DNA of 64,000 nt from Candidatus Gastranaerophilus phascolarcticola (GCA_001899335.1 MOYE01000008.1:131759-195758); one strand, 5' to 3'; positions 9,662-19,013 are shown, counted from the first letter of the stretch. The notes: a model not told the origin generated them from the letters alone. A program made the numbers and translations.

Positions 9662-12055
9662 ATGAAATACCGCTTTTTACAAGAAAACATTACCGAAGAC
9701 AACATAATTGAAAAAGCCGCTGATATTGCGACATCTGTTTTATTAGAAAACAACAGAGGACAGATAAATAAAATTTTGGACTTTTTCAATTCACAAAACT
9801 CATTACTTCTTGCAACCGGTTTTCTTGGCACAGGTAAAACCTCGGTAATAAAGCACTGTCTTGAGGTTCTCAACGAAGACGCTGTTCTTTTGTGGGCAAA
9901 CTGTTACGAATCTACAAACCTTGATGATATTTTTCTTGAATTTTTTGAAGAATTCAAACACCTTGCATCTCACGATATTATTAAAGTTCCGCAGGCTAAG
10001 TTTGAAAATTTCTCTCAACGAATTAACGCATATTTCTACTCAATTTCAAAGCCAATCGTAATAGTTCTCAACTCATATCAGGCTCTTTTACCGGAAAATG
10101 CAAAACTTTTGCTTGATTTTATAGGACATTTAAGCGAATTTGCCAAAATTAAAACAATTATAATTTCGAGGAATTTTAACACTGAAACCCTGCCGAAAAA
10201 CACAAAATTTGAAAAAATAAGTTTTAAAGCCCTCGACAAAGAACTTTTTCAAAAATACATTACAGCAAACAAAATTCGTATCCACGGTCCCGTATTTGAA
10301 GAATTTTATAAGCTCACAAAAGGCTACTATTTTTACACAACTCTAGCCTTAATTATCATTAATACTCAAAGGATTTCGCCGATAGAACTTATGCAAAAAC
10401 ACGCAAACAGTTTTCTATCCCTAAAAGAATTTCTTTTCCGCGAATTTCTTTCAATGGTCGACTCGGTAGGCGGGCACCTAATCCGTTTTTTAACAGTAAT
10501 TCGCTACCCGGTCAACACAAAACTTCTGCAATCTTTAAACCTTTATGACGAAGCCAGACTGCAAATGTTTGCGGCGAACTATTTAATCGAAATTGAGCAC
10601 GGGAACATCTATCTTAAAGACTATTATAAAGACATAACCGAGGGTGAAATCCCGCCAAATGTACTGGTAAAGCTCCACAAAGCCTGCGTAGAGCTATACG
10701 AAATGCAGCTTCCGCGCAAACCCGAAGAACGCGACCTGCTGATCTCCCGCCGAACAATCAGGCAGGAAATCGAATACCACAAACTTTTCATCCCGAAAAA
10801 AGTCGATTTTTCAAACAGCGTAGAAGTTTACAATGCTCAAGCATTAATGGTTAAGCCTGCAGCCACCCCGCCGGAGCCTAAAAAAGTAGAAAAACCGGCA
10901 ACCCAGCCGCCGGCACCGCCTAAAAAAGAACTCAAAGATTTACTATTTGTTTTCGACGAAAAAGAAGAAGACTCTTTGCTCACCGGGATTGCCGATTCAA
11001 TCAATGAATTTATCGCCGAAGCCCAAGCGCAAGATGAGGCAGAATATCAAATGAGCACTGAAGAACTTCTAAAACTCATCAATGACGCCGAAGACGAATA
11101 CAATTACCAGCGAGTCATTTCACTGTGCGAAAAAATTATACTTAAAAATGAAACCACTAAAGACTTACAAGCGTACTCAAACAACAAAATGGCAATGGCA
11201 TACGCAAACCTTTCTGACGCTTATAACGCGCTAAAACACTTTACCGCAGCGAAAGAACTCTATCAAAGCCTTAATGACACTCAAAATCTTTTAGAAAATA
11301 ACTTCTACATCGCAAAAATGAATTATTTAATGTTCAAACGCGATGCAGCAAAACAAGTTTTAGCAAACCAAACCAAAGATATGCCAAAAGCCCTCCAAAT
11401 AAAAAGCAATCTGCTGCTTTTTGACATATACATGGAAGAGGGAGATGAAGACAAAGCATTTGACACCTGCAAAGAAACGATGAAGTTAGTTGACAAAACG
11501 CAAGAACCTGCAACCATTTGCGAACTTCTCTTCAAATGCGGAGTTATTTTAGAAAGCCGCGGCAACAACTATCGCGCAATTGAAGCCTACGAAAAGGCGC
11601 TTAAATTCAATATTGAGAAATTTTTACCACAAATTTATTCAAACCTCACAACCCTTTACGTTGAGACCGAAAACCTTGAACTTGCGAAGAAATACTGTCA
11701 AAAAGCACTTGAAACAGCGACTTCTACGGAAGAAGTTTATACGGCGAGCCTTAAACTTGCCCAGCTTTCACCTGAAAACGCCGACCAATGCTACGAAACT
11801 GCACTAAAATGTGCGACCGAGCTCCAGGATAACTTCTATATAACCTCTGCTCTCACAGCATACGGAGATTACCTATACAGCAAAACCCAAATAATTGAGG
11901 CACTTGAAAAATACTTGAGCGCACATAAATATGCAAAAAATAATTTTATTAAAGAAAATATTCAAACGATTGAAAAACGGATTTTAGACGTAAAATATCG
12001 CGTTACTGAAGAAATATTTAACAAGAAAGCAAAAGAATTTAACTATGAACAATAA
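9662..12055 (+). CDS. STAND-like P-loop NTPase fused to TPR repeats
   Basis: Walker A GFLGTGKTS, Walker-B-like PIVIVLNSYQAL, Pro-rich linker, C-terminal TPR-like repeats; overlaps rsmG by 11 bp. Confidence 0.8.
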   Translation: MKYRFLQENITEDNIIEKAADIATSVLLENNRGQINKILDFFNSQNSLLLATGFLGTGKTSVIKHCLEVLNEDAVLLWANCYESTNLDDIFLEFFEEFKHLASHDIIKVPQAKFENFSQRINAYFYSISKPIVIVLNSYQALLPENAKLLLDFIGHLSEFAKIKTIIISRNFNTETLPKNTKFEKISFKALDKELFQKYITANKIRIHGPVFEEFYKLTKGYYFYTTLALIIINTQRISPIELMQKHANSFLSLKEFLFREFLSMVDSVGGHLIRFLTVIRYPVNTKLLQSLNLYDEARLQMFAANYLIEIEHGNIYLKDYYKDITEGEIPPNVLVKLHKACVELYEMQLPRKPEERDLLISRRTIRQEIEYHKLFIPKKVDFSNSVEVYNAQALMVKPAATPPEPKKVEKPATQPPAPPKKELKDLLFVFDEKEEDSLLTGIADSINEFIAEAQAQDEAEYQMSTEELLKLINDAEDEYNYQRVISLCEKIILKNETTKDLQAYSNNKMAMAYANLSDAYNALKHFTAAKELYQSLNDTQNLLENNFYIAKMNYLMFKRDAAKQVLANQTKDMPKALQIKSNLLLFDIYMEEGDEDKAFDTCKETMKLVDKTQEPATICELLFKCGVILESRGNNYRAIEAYEKALKFNIEKFLPQIYSNLTTLYVETENLELAKKYCQKALETATSTEEVYTASLKLAQLSPENADQCYETALKCATELQDNFYITSALTAYGDYLYSKTQIIEALEKYLSAHKYAKNNFIKENIQTIEKRILDVKYRVTEEIFNKKAKEFNYEQ

Positions 12056-12644
12056 AGAGAATTATGCAAAATATATGCAGCGTTTTTTAGAAGAAAACGC
12101 AAAAATTAACCTAATTTCAAAGAATGAAGAGAAGTTTTTGTGGGAAAAACACGTTTACGACAGCCTTTCTTTGGAACTATTTTTTGAGAAATTCGGGATT
12201 AAACCGGACGGGAAGAGTTTACTTGACATAGGAACCGGCGGCGGCTTTCCGGCACTTCCGCTTGCAATAAAATATCCGGCGTTAAGGGTTACAGCGCTCG
12301 ATAGTATACGAAAGAAACTGGCTGCAATCGACAATATTGCACGTGATACGGGCGTTTCAAACATTGAAACATTTTGCGAACGGGCAGAAAATTTGAACGA
12401 AAAATATGATTTTATAACCTCACGCGCGGTTGCGACACTGGATAAAATAAGCGCTTATGCCCTGCCGTTATTGAAAAAAGGCGGATATTTCACGGCATAT
12501 AAGTCCAAAAAGGTTCAGGAAGAAATTGACGCTGCGAAACCTGTCATTAAGCGTCTTGGCGGCGAAATCGCAGACATAATTGAATATAGACTACCGTTAG
12601 AAGAAATATATGAAAGAAACTTAGTAATAATAACGAAAAAATAA
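12045..12644 (+). CDS. rsmG: 16S rRNA (guanine527-N7)-methyltransferase RsmG
   Basis: INLISKNEEKFLWEKHVYDSL, LLDIGTGGGFPALPLAIKYP, ITSRAVATLDKI motifs. Confidence 0.96.
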   Translation: MNNKENYAKYMQRFLEENAKINLISKNEEKFLWEKHVYDSLSLELFFEKFGIKPDGKSLLDIGTGGGFPALPLAIKYPALRVTALDSIRKKLAAIDNIARDTGVSNIETFCERAENLNEKYDFITSRAVATLDKISAYALPLLKKGGYFTAYKSKKVQEEIDAAKPVIKRLGGEIADIIEYRLPLEEIYERNLVIITKK

Positions 12645-12699
12645 TCGGGCTTGCATTTTTAAGTTTTTGATGATATATTGAGGAACGTACAAAGAGCTT

Positions 12700-12774
<75 letters not shown>

Positions 12775-12788
12775 ATTATATAATAGTA

Positions 12789-12821
12789 ATAGCAAGAGTT
12801 TTAGACTCTTGCTTTTTTATT
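12789..12821 (+). terminator. Rho-independent terminator after tRNA (element-borne)
   Basis: AGCAAGAGT-TTTAG-ACTCTTGCT followed by a T run. Confidence 0.85.
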
Positions 12822-13132
12822 ACCTATGCGCAGAGCTTAAAAATTGTCGTAAAAATGTCGTAATAAAATTATAAAAAATTAAATAAAAAAACAAAAGATT
12901 TTTCTAAAACGAAACGAAACGCATAAAAAATTTTTTCAAAAAACTACACGACTTTTGGGCTCGCAAGCACCTCAAAATAAAAATTACACCGGAAGAACCT
13001 ACGATAATTTTGACAAAGAAAAGAGGTATTAAAAAAATACCCCCAAATAAGCAAGATAAATTCAATTTATGATACTTGAATACCTGCCGCGCACTAAACG
13101 TTTAAAATTACCCCCTTATTGCAACCGTAGAA

Positions 13133-13375
13133 CTAATATTTTTTTACCTGCGCTCTCATAATTTGAGCTTGTTCTTTCTTCTTTTCCCGTTGCGCCAATT
13201 CTTCACACGTTAAATTGCTTTTTGGTGTCTGCGCAGCGTAATCAATCCCGCGCATAGCGGCACACTTTTTGCAATACTTCCAGCGCGGCGGTATGCTTTT
13301 AGCATTGGTTAAATCTTCATCTATCCAACCGTTATTACATTGTTTGTTCCGACAAAAGTGCATTACATAGGCCAT
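13133..13375 (-). CDS. Small Cys-rich (zinc-ribbon-like) protein
   Basis: CRNKQCNNGW...YCKKCAAMRG Cys pairs; 2 bp downstream of the primase-like gene. Confidence 0.6.
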   Translation of the reverse strand: MAYVMHFCRNKQCNNGWIDEDLTNAKSIPPRWKYCKKCAAMRGIDYAAQTPKSNLTCEELAQREKKKEQAQIMRAQVKKY

Positions 13376-13376
13376 C

Positions 13377-14333
13377 TTATACCTCTTTAAATTCTTTAAT
13401 TGTTTGAGTACATCCCTTTGTATAATGTTCGTTAAAATCCTTACAAGAGCATTGAAACTTTATTATTTCAACATTTTGAAATTCTTCTTTTATTTTCAGC
13501 GCCTCTCGTATTCCGGTTGTATCATTATCTAAAAATATATAAGTTTTTTCGTATTGTTTTAAGACATCCTCTATATTCGGATATTCTTTCAAGTGCTTTA
13601 ACGTGGTATTTTCCCCATTTGTTGATGTTATAATTTGAAAATACTGTTCTTTATTATGTTCTTTAAGCCATTGAAACAGGCTATAACCGTCAATAAAACC
13701 ACCAATAACTATCAAATAACGGGTATTCTCTACATACGAATTTATTTGCGCTAACCCTGTAGGTGTATTTTTCTCTCTATAAAGCCCATTTTTCGATAAA
13801 TCTAGCGGTCGAAATTCAAAAGAAATAACAGTTTGAGCGCTATTAATAGGATTAAACTCAAATATAGGAAATTCAAAACGATTTTTCTTCACGTTCAACC
13901 CAATTTTACAATTCTGTACGGTTTCTTTTGTAATTCGGCGCTTGGTCAATAAGAATTGAAGATATTCTGAATTTCTCAATAATTCTTGATTAGAGATATA
14001 ATTTCTTTTTCTAAAAAGGTCTTTTCGTGCCGCATCCAGTTGAATAATCTTCCTTGGTTCAGTAATTTTATTATCTTTTACCTGAATATGACGAGTAAAA
14101 TTTTTCTTGGATTTATAATTATTCCAATTTTTAAAATACATTTCACGCAGAAATCTTCTACTATGAGAACTATCAGCAAAACAGGTTATTATCTTTTTTT
14201 CTACATTAAATTTCATATTATCTCTATGTGTATCTGTGCAATATGGACACTTAAACACTCGTTCTGCACCCTCAACTTTATAATCTCCTAACACTTCTAC
14301 TAATCTATCTAAATTTAATTCTTCTTTTTTCAT
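13377..14333 (-). CDS. DnaG-type primase-like protein (CHC2-like zinc finger + TOPRIM)
   Basis: FKCPYCTDTHRDNMKFNVEKKIITCF zinc finger; YLIVIGGFIDGYSL...TYIFLDNDTTGIREALKI TOPRIM. Confidence 0.8.
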   Translation of the reverse strand: MKKEELNLDRLVEVLGDYKVEGAERVFKCPYCTDTHRDNMKFNVEKKIITCFADSSHSRRFLREMYFKNWNNYKSKKNFTRHIQVKDNKITEPRKIIQLDAARKDLFRKRNYISNQELLRNSEYLQFLLTKRRITKETVQNCKIGLNVKKNRFEFPIFEFNPINSAQTVISFEFRPLDLSKNGLYREKNTPTGLAQINSYVENTRYLIVIGGFIDGYSLFQWLKEHNKEQYFQIITSTNGENTTLKHLKEYPNIEDVLKQYEKTYIFLDNDTTGIREALKIKEEFQNVEIIKFQCSCKDFNEHYTKGCTQTIKEFKEV

Positions 14334-14450
14334 TGTTATATCTCCTATTTTTTTGTTCTATTACTAATTTTTTAGCCCTGATATAATATTCTTACTTTCT
14401 TAACTTCTTATATAGTGCCTTATTTTGATGTCTTGTTTGATGTATTGTTT

Positions 14451-14783
14451 TTATGAAGTGTCATAGCCTAAAAGTACAATTACATTATGTTTAGAACCTT
14501 TTTTTAGTTGTATTATTTTGGAATTATTTAGATGTATTAAAAACCTGCGGACCTTATCACGACTCCATTTCCAACGCTGCGCTAAACTCTCTTGACTCCA
14601 ACCGCATTCACCTCTATTGATTGTTACTTGTTCATCGTTTCGTAGTTTGATTGTTCCGGCTTTATAGTTCGCCAGATAAAATAAATCGAGCTGCGCCTCA
14701 AAATCGGTATATTTCTTATTTTTATGTAAATTTTGCACGTCAAATAATGAGCGTGGAATTTTAATAAATCCAGCTTCTTTCAT
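14451..14783 (-). CDS. HTH protein, DnaD/replication-initiator N-domain-like
   Basis: CGWSQESLAQRWKWSRDKVRRFLIHLNNSKIIQLKK winged-HTH-like. Confidence 0.6.
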   Translation of the reverse strand: MKEAGFIKIPRSLFDVQNLHKNKKYTDFEAQLDLFYLANYKAGTIKLRNDEQVTINRGECGWSQESLAQRWKWSRDKVRRFLIHLNNSKIIQLKKGSKHNVIVLLGYDTS

Positions 14784-14901
14784 CTGTTTGCCTCATTTCG
14801 GGCTTGTAATTTCATCACATTTTGGGTATATTAATGGTAATTAGATATTACCAAAGGCGCAATAGGCGTCTTTTTCTTTTTTATACCTCACCATGCCGGA
14901 A

Positions 14902-15150
14902 TTAATAACAAGCACGCTCTCCCGTTCCACTATTCACCCATTCAAAAAAATCCGGTACCGAAATATAAATACGTTTTCCTATTCTGCGCACGACTTTAGA
15001 AAATCCGTTCCTATGCCCATAAAAATTGTATTGATACATAGCGTTTTTTGTCGGGTACTTAAAGAAATCATTCCAGCGACTTAACGGGATTAAATTTGGT
15101 ACTTCTTTTGTGTTTGTTTCTACTGATTGAATTACTTTTAATTCGGTCAT
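14902..15150 (-). CDS. Excisionase/AlpA-like DNA-binding protein
   Basis: 82 aa; RWNDFFKYPTKNAMYQY...VVRRIGKRIYISVPDFFEWVNSG resembles helix-turn-helix Xis proteins. Confidence 0.55.
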   Translation of the reverse strand: MTELKVIQSVETNTKEVPNLIPLSRWNDFFKYPTKNAMYQYNFYGHRNGFSKVVRRIGKRIYISVPDFFEWVNSGTGERACY

Positions 15151-15271
15151 AAAAATTCTCCTATATTTTTAATACATCAGCAATTTATTTGCTATGTTTT
15201 GAATATAGAAGAATTTATTTGAATTTATAAGTCTAACTTTTATACGAAGTTATACTAATTTTTATATATTT

Positions 15272-16258
15272 TTATACTTTTTTAAACATCTTACTTATTT
15301 CATAACATGCTTTTTTCTTATCATTATATTTATTACCATTTTTTTTAGTCTTTTCACAATTAAGTAAAACATACAACTCTGGGATTCCTTCTTGTATTCT
15401 GTCAAGTATTCTTGTAATTTGTGCATTAAAGGCGTTTTTAAATTTAACATATTCCTTTAATTTACTTCCATGTACCCCATATTCCTTTAAAACCTCTAGT
15501 TCTTCTGCTTTTATAATTTGTTCTATTTGTTTTTTTAAATCATCATTTTGCGAGTTGTTTGTTTTTTCTACCGTTACATTTAATTCATCATCTTGCATAT
15601 TATAAATATAATCATATAAATCTTGAATAACTTTTAAGGGTGCTATAATAAGCATTTTTAATTGAATGCCGGTTTCAAAAATTTTACTATCTTTTGTAAA
15701 CATTTTGTCAAAGAAAAAGAAGTCTGCGAAATCTGTAAATGGTTTAAAATTATTAGAAATTATTTCTTCAATTTTTAGGATGTCGGAATTTTCCTCACAA
15801 TCATACTCTTTTGCTAACATAAATTTTAAATAGTAGTATAGACCTTTATTGTCAACATATTGCCTGAAAGTATTGACATTCCCCATATAATCATACATTG
15901 TACCAATAAAACTCAAGCTCTCCTTATGTGTAGGGTCGAAAATAAAATAAAGACCGTTTTCAGTTAAATATTTTTTGGATAATCCTTCAAGTGCTTTTTC
16001 ATTATGGAATAAATATTCTACACCCCTTAAATATGTTGAAGTTTGAGCAAATTTATTAAATTCTACAATTCTTTTATTATATTCAATTTGTAAAATTTGA
16101 GTTTTACAAATAAATTTCTTTAAAAGACAACATTTGATTGCAAATTGAGAGATATCAAACTTACCTAACTCTATAAAATTTTTTTCCCATACAGAATATT
16201 CATTTACTATTTCATCTTTAAAAGTACAAAGTTTTTTTAATAATTCTTCCTTACTCAT
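15272..16258 (-). CDS. Unknown 328-aa protein, operon partner of the metallopeptidase
   Basis: ORF with no recognised motif; start overlaps the 3' end of 16251..16619 by 8 bp. Confidence 0.65.
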   Translation of the reverse strand: MSKEELLKKLCTFKDEIVNEYSVWEKNFIELGKFDISQFAIKCCLLKKFICKTQILQIEYNKRIVEFNKFAQTSTYLRGVEYLFHNEKALEGLSKKYLTENGLYFIFDPTHKESLSFIGTMYDYMGNVNTFRQYVDNKGLYYYLKFMLAKEYDCEENSDILKIEEIISNNFKPFTDFADFFFFDKMFTKDSKIFETGIQLKMLIIAPLKVIQDLYDYIYNMQDDELNVTVEKTNNSQNDDLKKQIEQIIKAEELEVLKEYGVHGSKLKEYVKFKNAFNAQITRILDRIQEGIPELYVLLNCEKTKKNGNKYNDKKKACYEISKMFKKV

Positions 16259-16619
16259 AAATCACCTTGCTATTGTTGATAGTATTGTTTAAAACTTTAT
16301 TCATTTCATTATTTAACTGTTTACACAACTTTTTGGTAAAATAACGAGTTCTATACTCACAGAAGTTAACCGTTTGAACATTTTGACAATCATTGAAATA
16401 AATATGTATCAATTCGTGTAAAAGAGAGGTTTTGGGCTTACTTTTACTTTTTGGATTTATTATTAAAGAATACATAATATCCTTTTCGTTTATATATTCA
16501 GGTTTACATATACCACCTATTTCGTACGGCAGTTTTGCCTTATAAACTCTTATATTATCTTGCTTTAAAATGTTTAATAAATCTTTTATCTTCACAGTCC
16601 CCATGCCGGTTCCTTTCAA
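16251..16619 (-). CDS. HExxH zinc metallopeptidase, ImmA/IrrE-like
   Basis: TSLLHELIHIYFND motif in a 122-aa protein. Confidence 0.65.
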   Translation of the reverse strand: MKGTGMGTVKIKDLLNILKQDNIRVYKAKLPYEIGGICKPEYINEKDIMYSLIINPKSKSKPKTSLLHELIHIYFNDCQNVQTVNFCEYRTRYFTKKLCKQLNNEMNKVLNNTINNSKVIYE

Positions 16620-16651
16620 ATATCAACTTCGTACTTGTAGCCTATCGGTAA

Positions 16652-16707
16652 ATACCGCCGGCAAGCCCCCCCCCTTGACGGCGGTATGCTTTTCTTTCGA
16701 AAAGCAT
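16652..16707. repeat. Two adjoining palindromes (C8-loop hairpin + ATGCTTTTC hairpin)
   Basis: ATACCGCCG-g-CAAG-CCCCCCCC-CTTG-a-CGGCGGTAT (16652-16687), then ATGCTTTTC-TTTC-GAAAAGCAT (16686-16707). Confidence 0.85.
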
Positions 16708-16764
16708 TTTCTATATCTGCGCAGGCATGATAATCTTGCTTCTACAACGCCTGCATGGTAATGC

Positions 16765-17007
16765 CTAACCTTCCATTAAATCATCATAATTAATATGATG
16801 CTCTCTTGCATAATCAATAAATCTTGCTTCTTCTTCTGTAAGACGTTTAGTAAATTTCAGGATTTTACCTGTAACAATAGCTTTACGCCCGCTATTTTCG
16901 CGCAAACCGCCTCTTACACGCACAATTTCCGCGGCTACATCCGCTTTAATCTCTGCGCATTCTTCAGGCGTAAGTAATTCTTTCATTAAATCGTCATTTG
17001 TTTTCAT
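16765..17007 (-). CDS. Putative antitoxin of type II TA system
   Basis: Small acidic ORF overlapping the RelE/ParE-like toxin gene end by 14 bp. Confidence 0.6.
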   Translation of the reverse strand: MKTNDDLMKELLTPEECAEIKADVAAEIVRVRGGLRENSGRKAIVTGKILKFTKRLTEEEARFIDYAREHHINYDDLMEG

Positions 17008-17344
17008 TTGTATTATTCCTTATGTATTTGTTTATTCGGTTTACAGCTTGAATTTTGTATCGTTTGGGTGCTTTTTGAGTCTTTTTCAAAGTTATTAGCC
17101 CTATAATGATAATTTGATGCCCTTGATACATAAAATATATTCTGACTTTATCTGTTTTTATTTCAAATAAACCGTCTTTGTTCAATGGTCTACTGTTTAC
17201 ACCTTCTTGACCTAAATACTCAAACAAAGCAACAGCTTTTAAAGTCCGCTTTTTGTCGTCAATATTCAAGTTTTTTAGTTCTTTTTCGGCTTCGTCGGTG
17301 TATTTTGCCGTAAATAATTTTTTATCTTGCATTGTTATCCTCAT
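16994..17344 (-). CDS. RelE/ParE-family toxin
   Basis: AEKELKNLNIDDKKRTLKAVALFEYLG...RPLNKDGLFEIKTDKVRIYFMYQGHQIIIIGLITLKKTQKAP typical of the RelE/HigB fold. Confidence 0.8.
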   Translation of the reverse strand: MRITMQDKKLFTAKYTDEAEKELKNLNIDDKKRTLKAVALFEYLGQEGVNSRPLNKDGLFEIKTDKVRIYFMYQGHQIIIIGLITLKKTQKAPKRYKIQAVNRINKYIRNNTNENK

Positions 17345-17388
17345 TATAACTCATCTTTTTTGATTTCGCAACTTTTTCAAATAAATTA

Positions 17389-17652
17389 TTAAGAGTTGTT
17401 TATCTCTTTATACAAATTAAAAAGCTGCTGTGAAATTTTATTAGCTTCTTCGATTTTATTCTCTACAGAATTAATAAGAGTCATTAATGTGTCAATTTCT
17501 GCTAGTGAAACATTTATTTTCTTTTTGGTATTTTCATACATTCTATCTAAATCTTTGTGAATAAGTGATAAAATTGCACAACACTCTGTTAAGAGCATAT
17601 CATTTTCATCTGTAAGCTCTAACGGCTCATCTTCAATTTCTTTTAAAATCAT
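17389..17652 (-). CDS. Small helical hypothetical protein
   Basis: 87 aa ORF, predicted coiled coil. Confidence 0.5.
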   Translation of the reverse strand: MILKEIEDEPLELTDENDMLLTECCAILSLIHKDLDRMYENTKKKINVSLAEIDTLMTLINSVENKIEEANKISQQLFNLYKEINNS

Positions 17653-17686
17653 AACTTTTCCTTTCTATGCGCATTGTCCGGCATGA

Positions 17687-18796
17687 TTATTTAGCATTAG
17701 TGTTCAATTCAATATTTTTAAACATTTCCTGATTCATTGTTTCTAATACAGTTGCGGTATGTCCTTTTGTAAGGTGCGAATATCTTTGTACCATTACAAG
17801 CGTCTTGTGTCCTAAAATAGTTGCAATTTCCAGTAAACTTGCGCCACCTTTGGCTAAATAACTTGCTGCAGTATGACGTAAATCATGGAAGTGAAAATCT
17901 TTTATTTTGGCGCATTTCAATGCACGTTCAAATTGCCCACGCAAATAAAGAACATTATTTTCATTATTTGAAAACACAAGGTCGCTACCTATTTTCTGAA
18001 CTTTTTTGAACGCTTTCAGCTCATCATAAACATTTGAAGTAATTGCGACTCCTCTATCTTCTCCATTTTTGGTGTTCAGGAAGTGAAATTGTTTATGTTT
18101 CATATCAACATTTTTCCAGGTAAGATTTGTAATTTCGCTATATCGTGCGCCGGTCGAAAGTGCAATCAAGACACACAAATACAACTCATAGGACTCTTTT
18201 TGACATTCTGCGAGCAATTTTGCGACCTCTTTATCTTCTAAAAATCTAACTCTACCCCTAGGCTCTTTCTTTTTTATAACCTTTAGCATGGGGTTTTCCT
18301 CAATCCATCCGTATTCTTTTACGGCAATGCTTAAAACTGTCGATAAAGATGCCATATAACGATTAACAGTGGCGTTGGAACGTGTTTTATCGCTTACTTT
18401 CGGACTCATGCCCTTGCGTGGAATTAAACATTTTTCTTTTGAGAGCTTATCCCTATATTCAGTTAGCATAATATTATCAAGCGCAGAAAGATAATATGCG
18501 CCAATTTGTTTGCGCCACCATTCCAGGTGCATTTTATACTTATCTTTGTCAGATTTTCTATTCGGTAGCTCAAATTCAATATACCTATCAATAAGCTCCG
18601 CAACTGTATGTTTTTGAGATACTGATTCTTTAATGTGTTTTCCTTTTTTGCGTGGCGTTTCATTTTCAGAAATCCAAATTTGCGCATCGGTTAACTTTTC
18701 AAAGGTTGCAGATAAGCTAGGATAACCTTTTATTCTAATAGTTACTGTGTAACTATACTTGCCATTTTTCTTTTTGCGTTTCTTAATTTCCGCCAT
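17687..18796 (-). CDS. int: Tyrosine recombinase/integrase
   Basis: STGARYSEITNLTWKNVD, HFHDLRHTAASYLAKGGASLLEIATILGHKTLVMVQRYSHL catalytic motifs. Confidence 0.97.
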   Translation of the reverse strand: MAEIKKRKKKNGKYSYTVTIRIKGYPSLSATFEKLTDAQIWISENETPRKKGKHIKESVSQKHTVAELIDRYIEFELPNRKSDKDKYKMHLEWWRKQIGAYYLSALDNIMLTEYRDKLSKEKCLIPRKGMSPKVSDKTRSNATVNRYMASLSTVLSIAVKEYGWIEENPMLKVIKKKEPRGRVRFLEDKEVAKLLAECQKESYELYLCVLIALSTGARYSEITNLTWKNVDMKHKQFHFLNTKNGEDRGVAITSNVYDELKAFKKVQKIGSDLVFSNNENNVLYLRGQFERALKCAKIKDFHFHDLRHTAASYLAKGGASLLEIATILGHKTLVMVQRYSHLTKGHTATVLETMNQEMFKNIELNTNAK

Positions 18797-18813
18797 TAGA
18801 TATCACCTTATAA

Positions 18814-18870
18814 AATTTTGTCGGAATTGTCGTAATTTTGTCGTAATAAATTTAAAATTCCGACAAAATT
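18814..18870. promoter_or_regulatory. Integrase upstream region with TTGTCG[T/G]AA repeats and a 15-bp inverted repeat
   Basis: TTGTCGGAA (18818), TTGTCGTAA (18827, 18838), inverted TTCCGACAA (18858); related repeats at 12844 and 12855 at the other end. Confidence 0.7.
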
Positions 18871-18924
18871 GAGTTTTAAGGGTGATTTCCTTTTTGAAAA
18901 TTTTTGAAATTTATATAAACCAAA

Positions 18925-18969
<45 letters not shown>

Positions 18970-18970
18970 T

Positions 18971-19008
18971 AAAAAAAGAAGTACTCTTAACCGAGTACTT
19001 CTTTTTTT
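18971..19008. terminator. Bidirectional terminator hairpin (probably the original tRNA terminator)
   Basis: AAAAAAAGAAGTACTC-TTAACC-GAGTACTTCTTTTTTT. Confidence 0.9.
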
Positions 19009-19013
19009 ATTAG

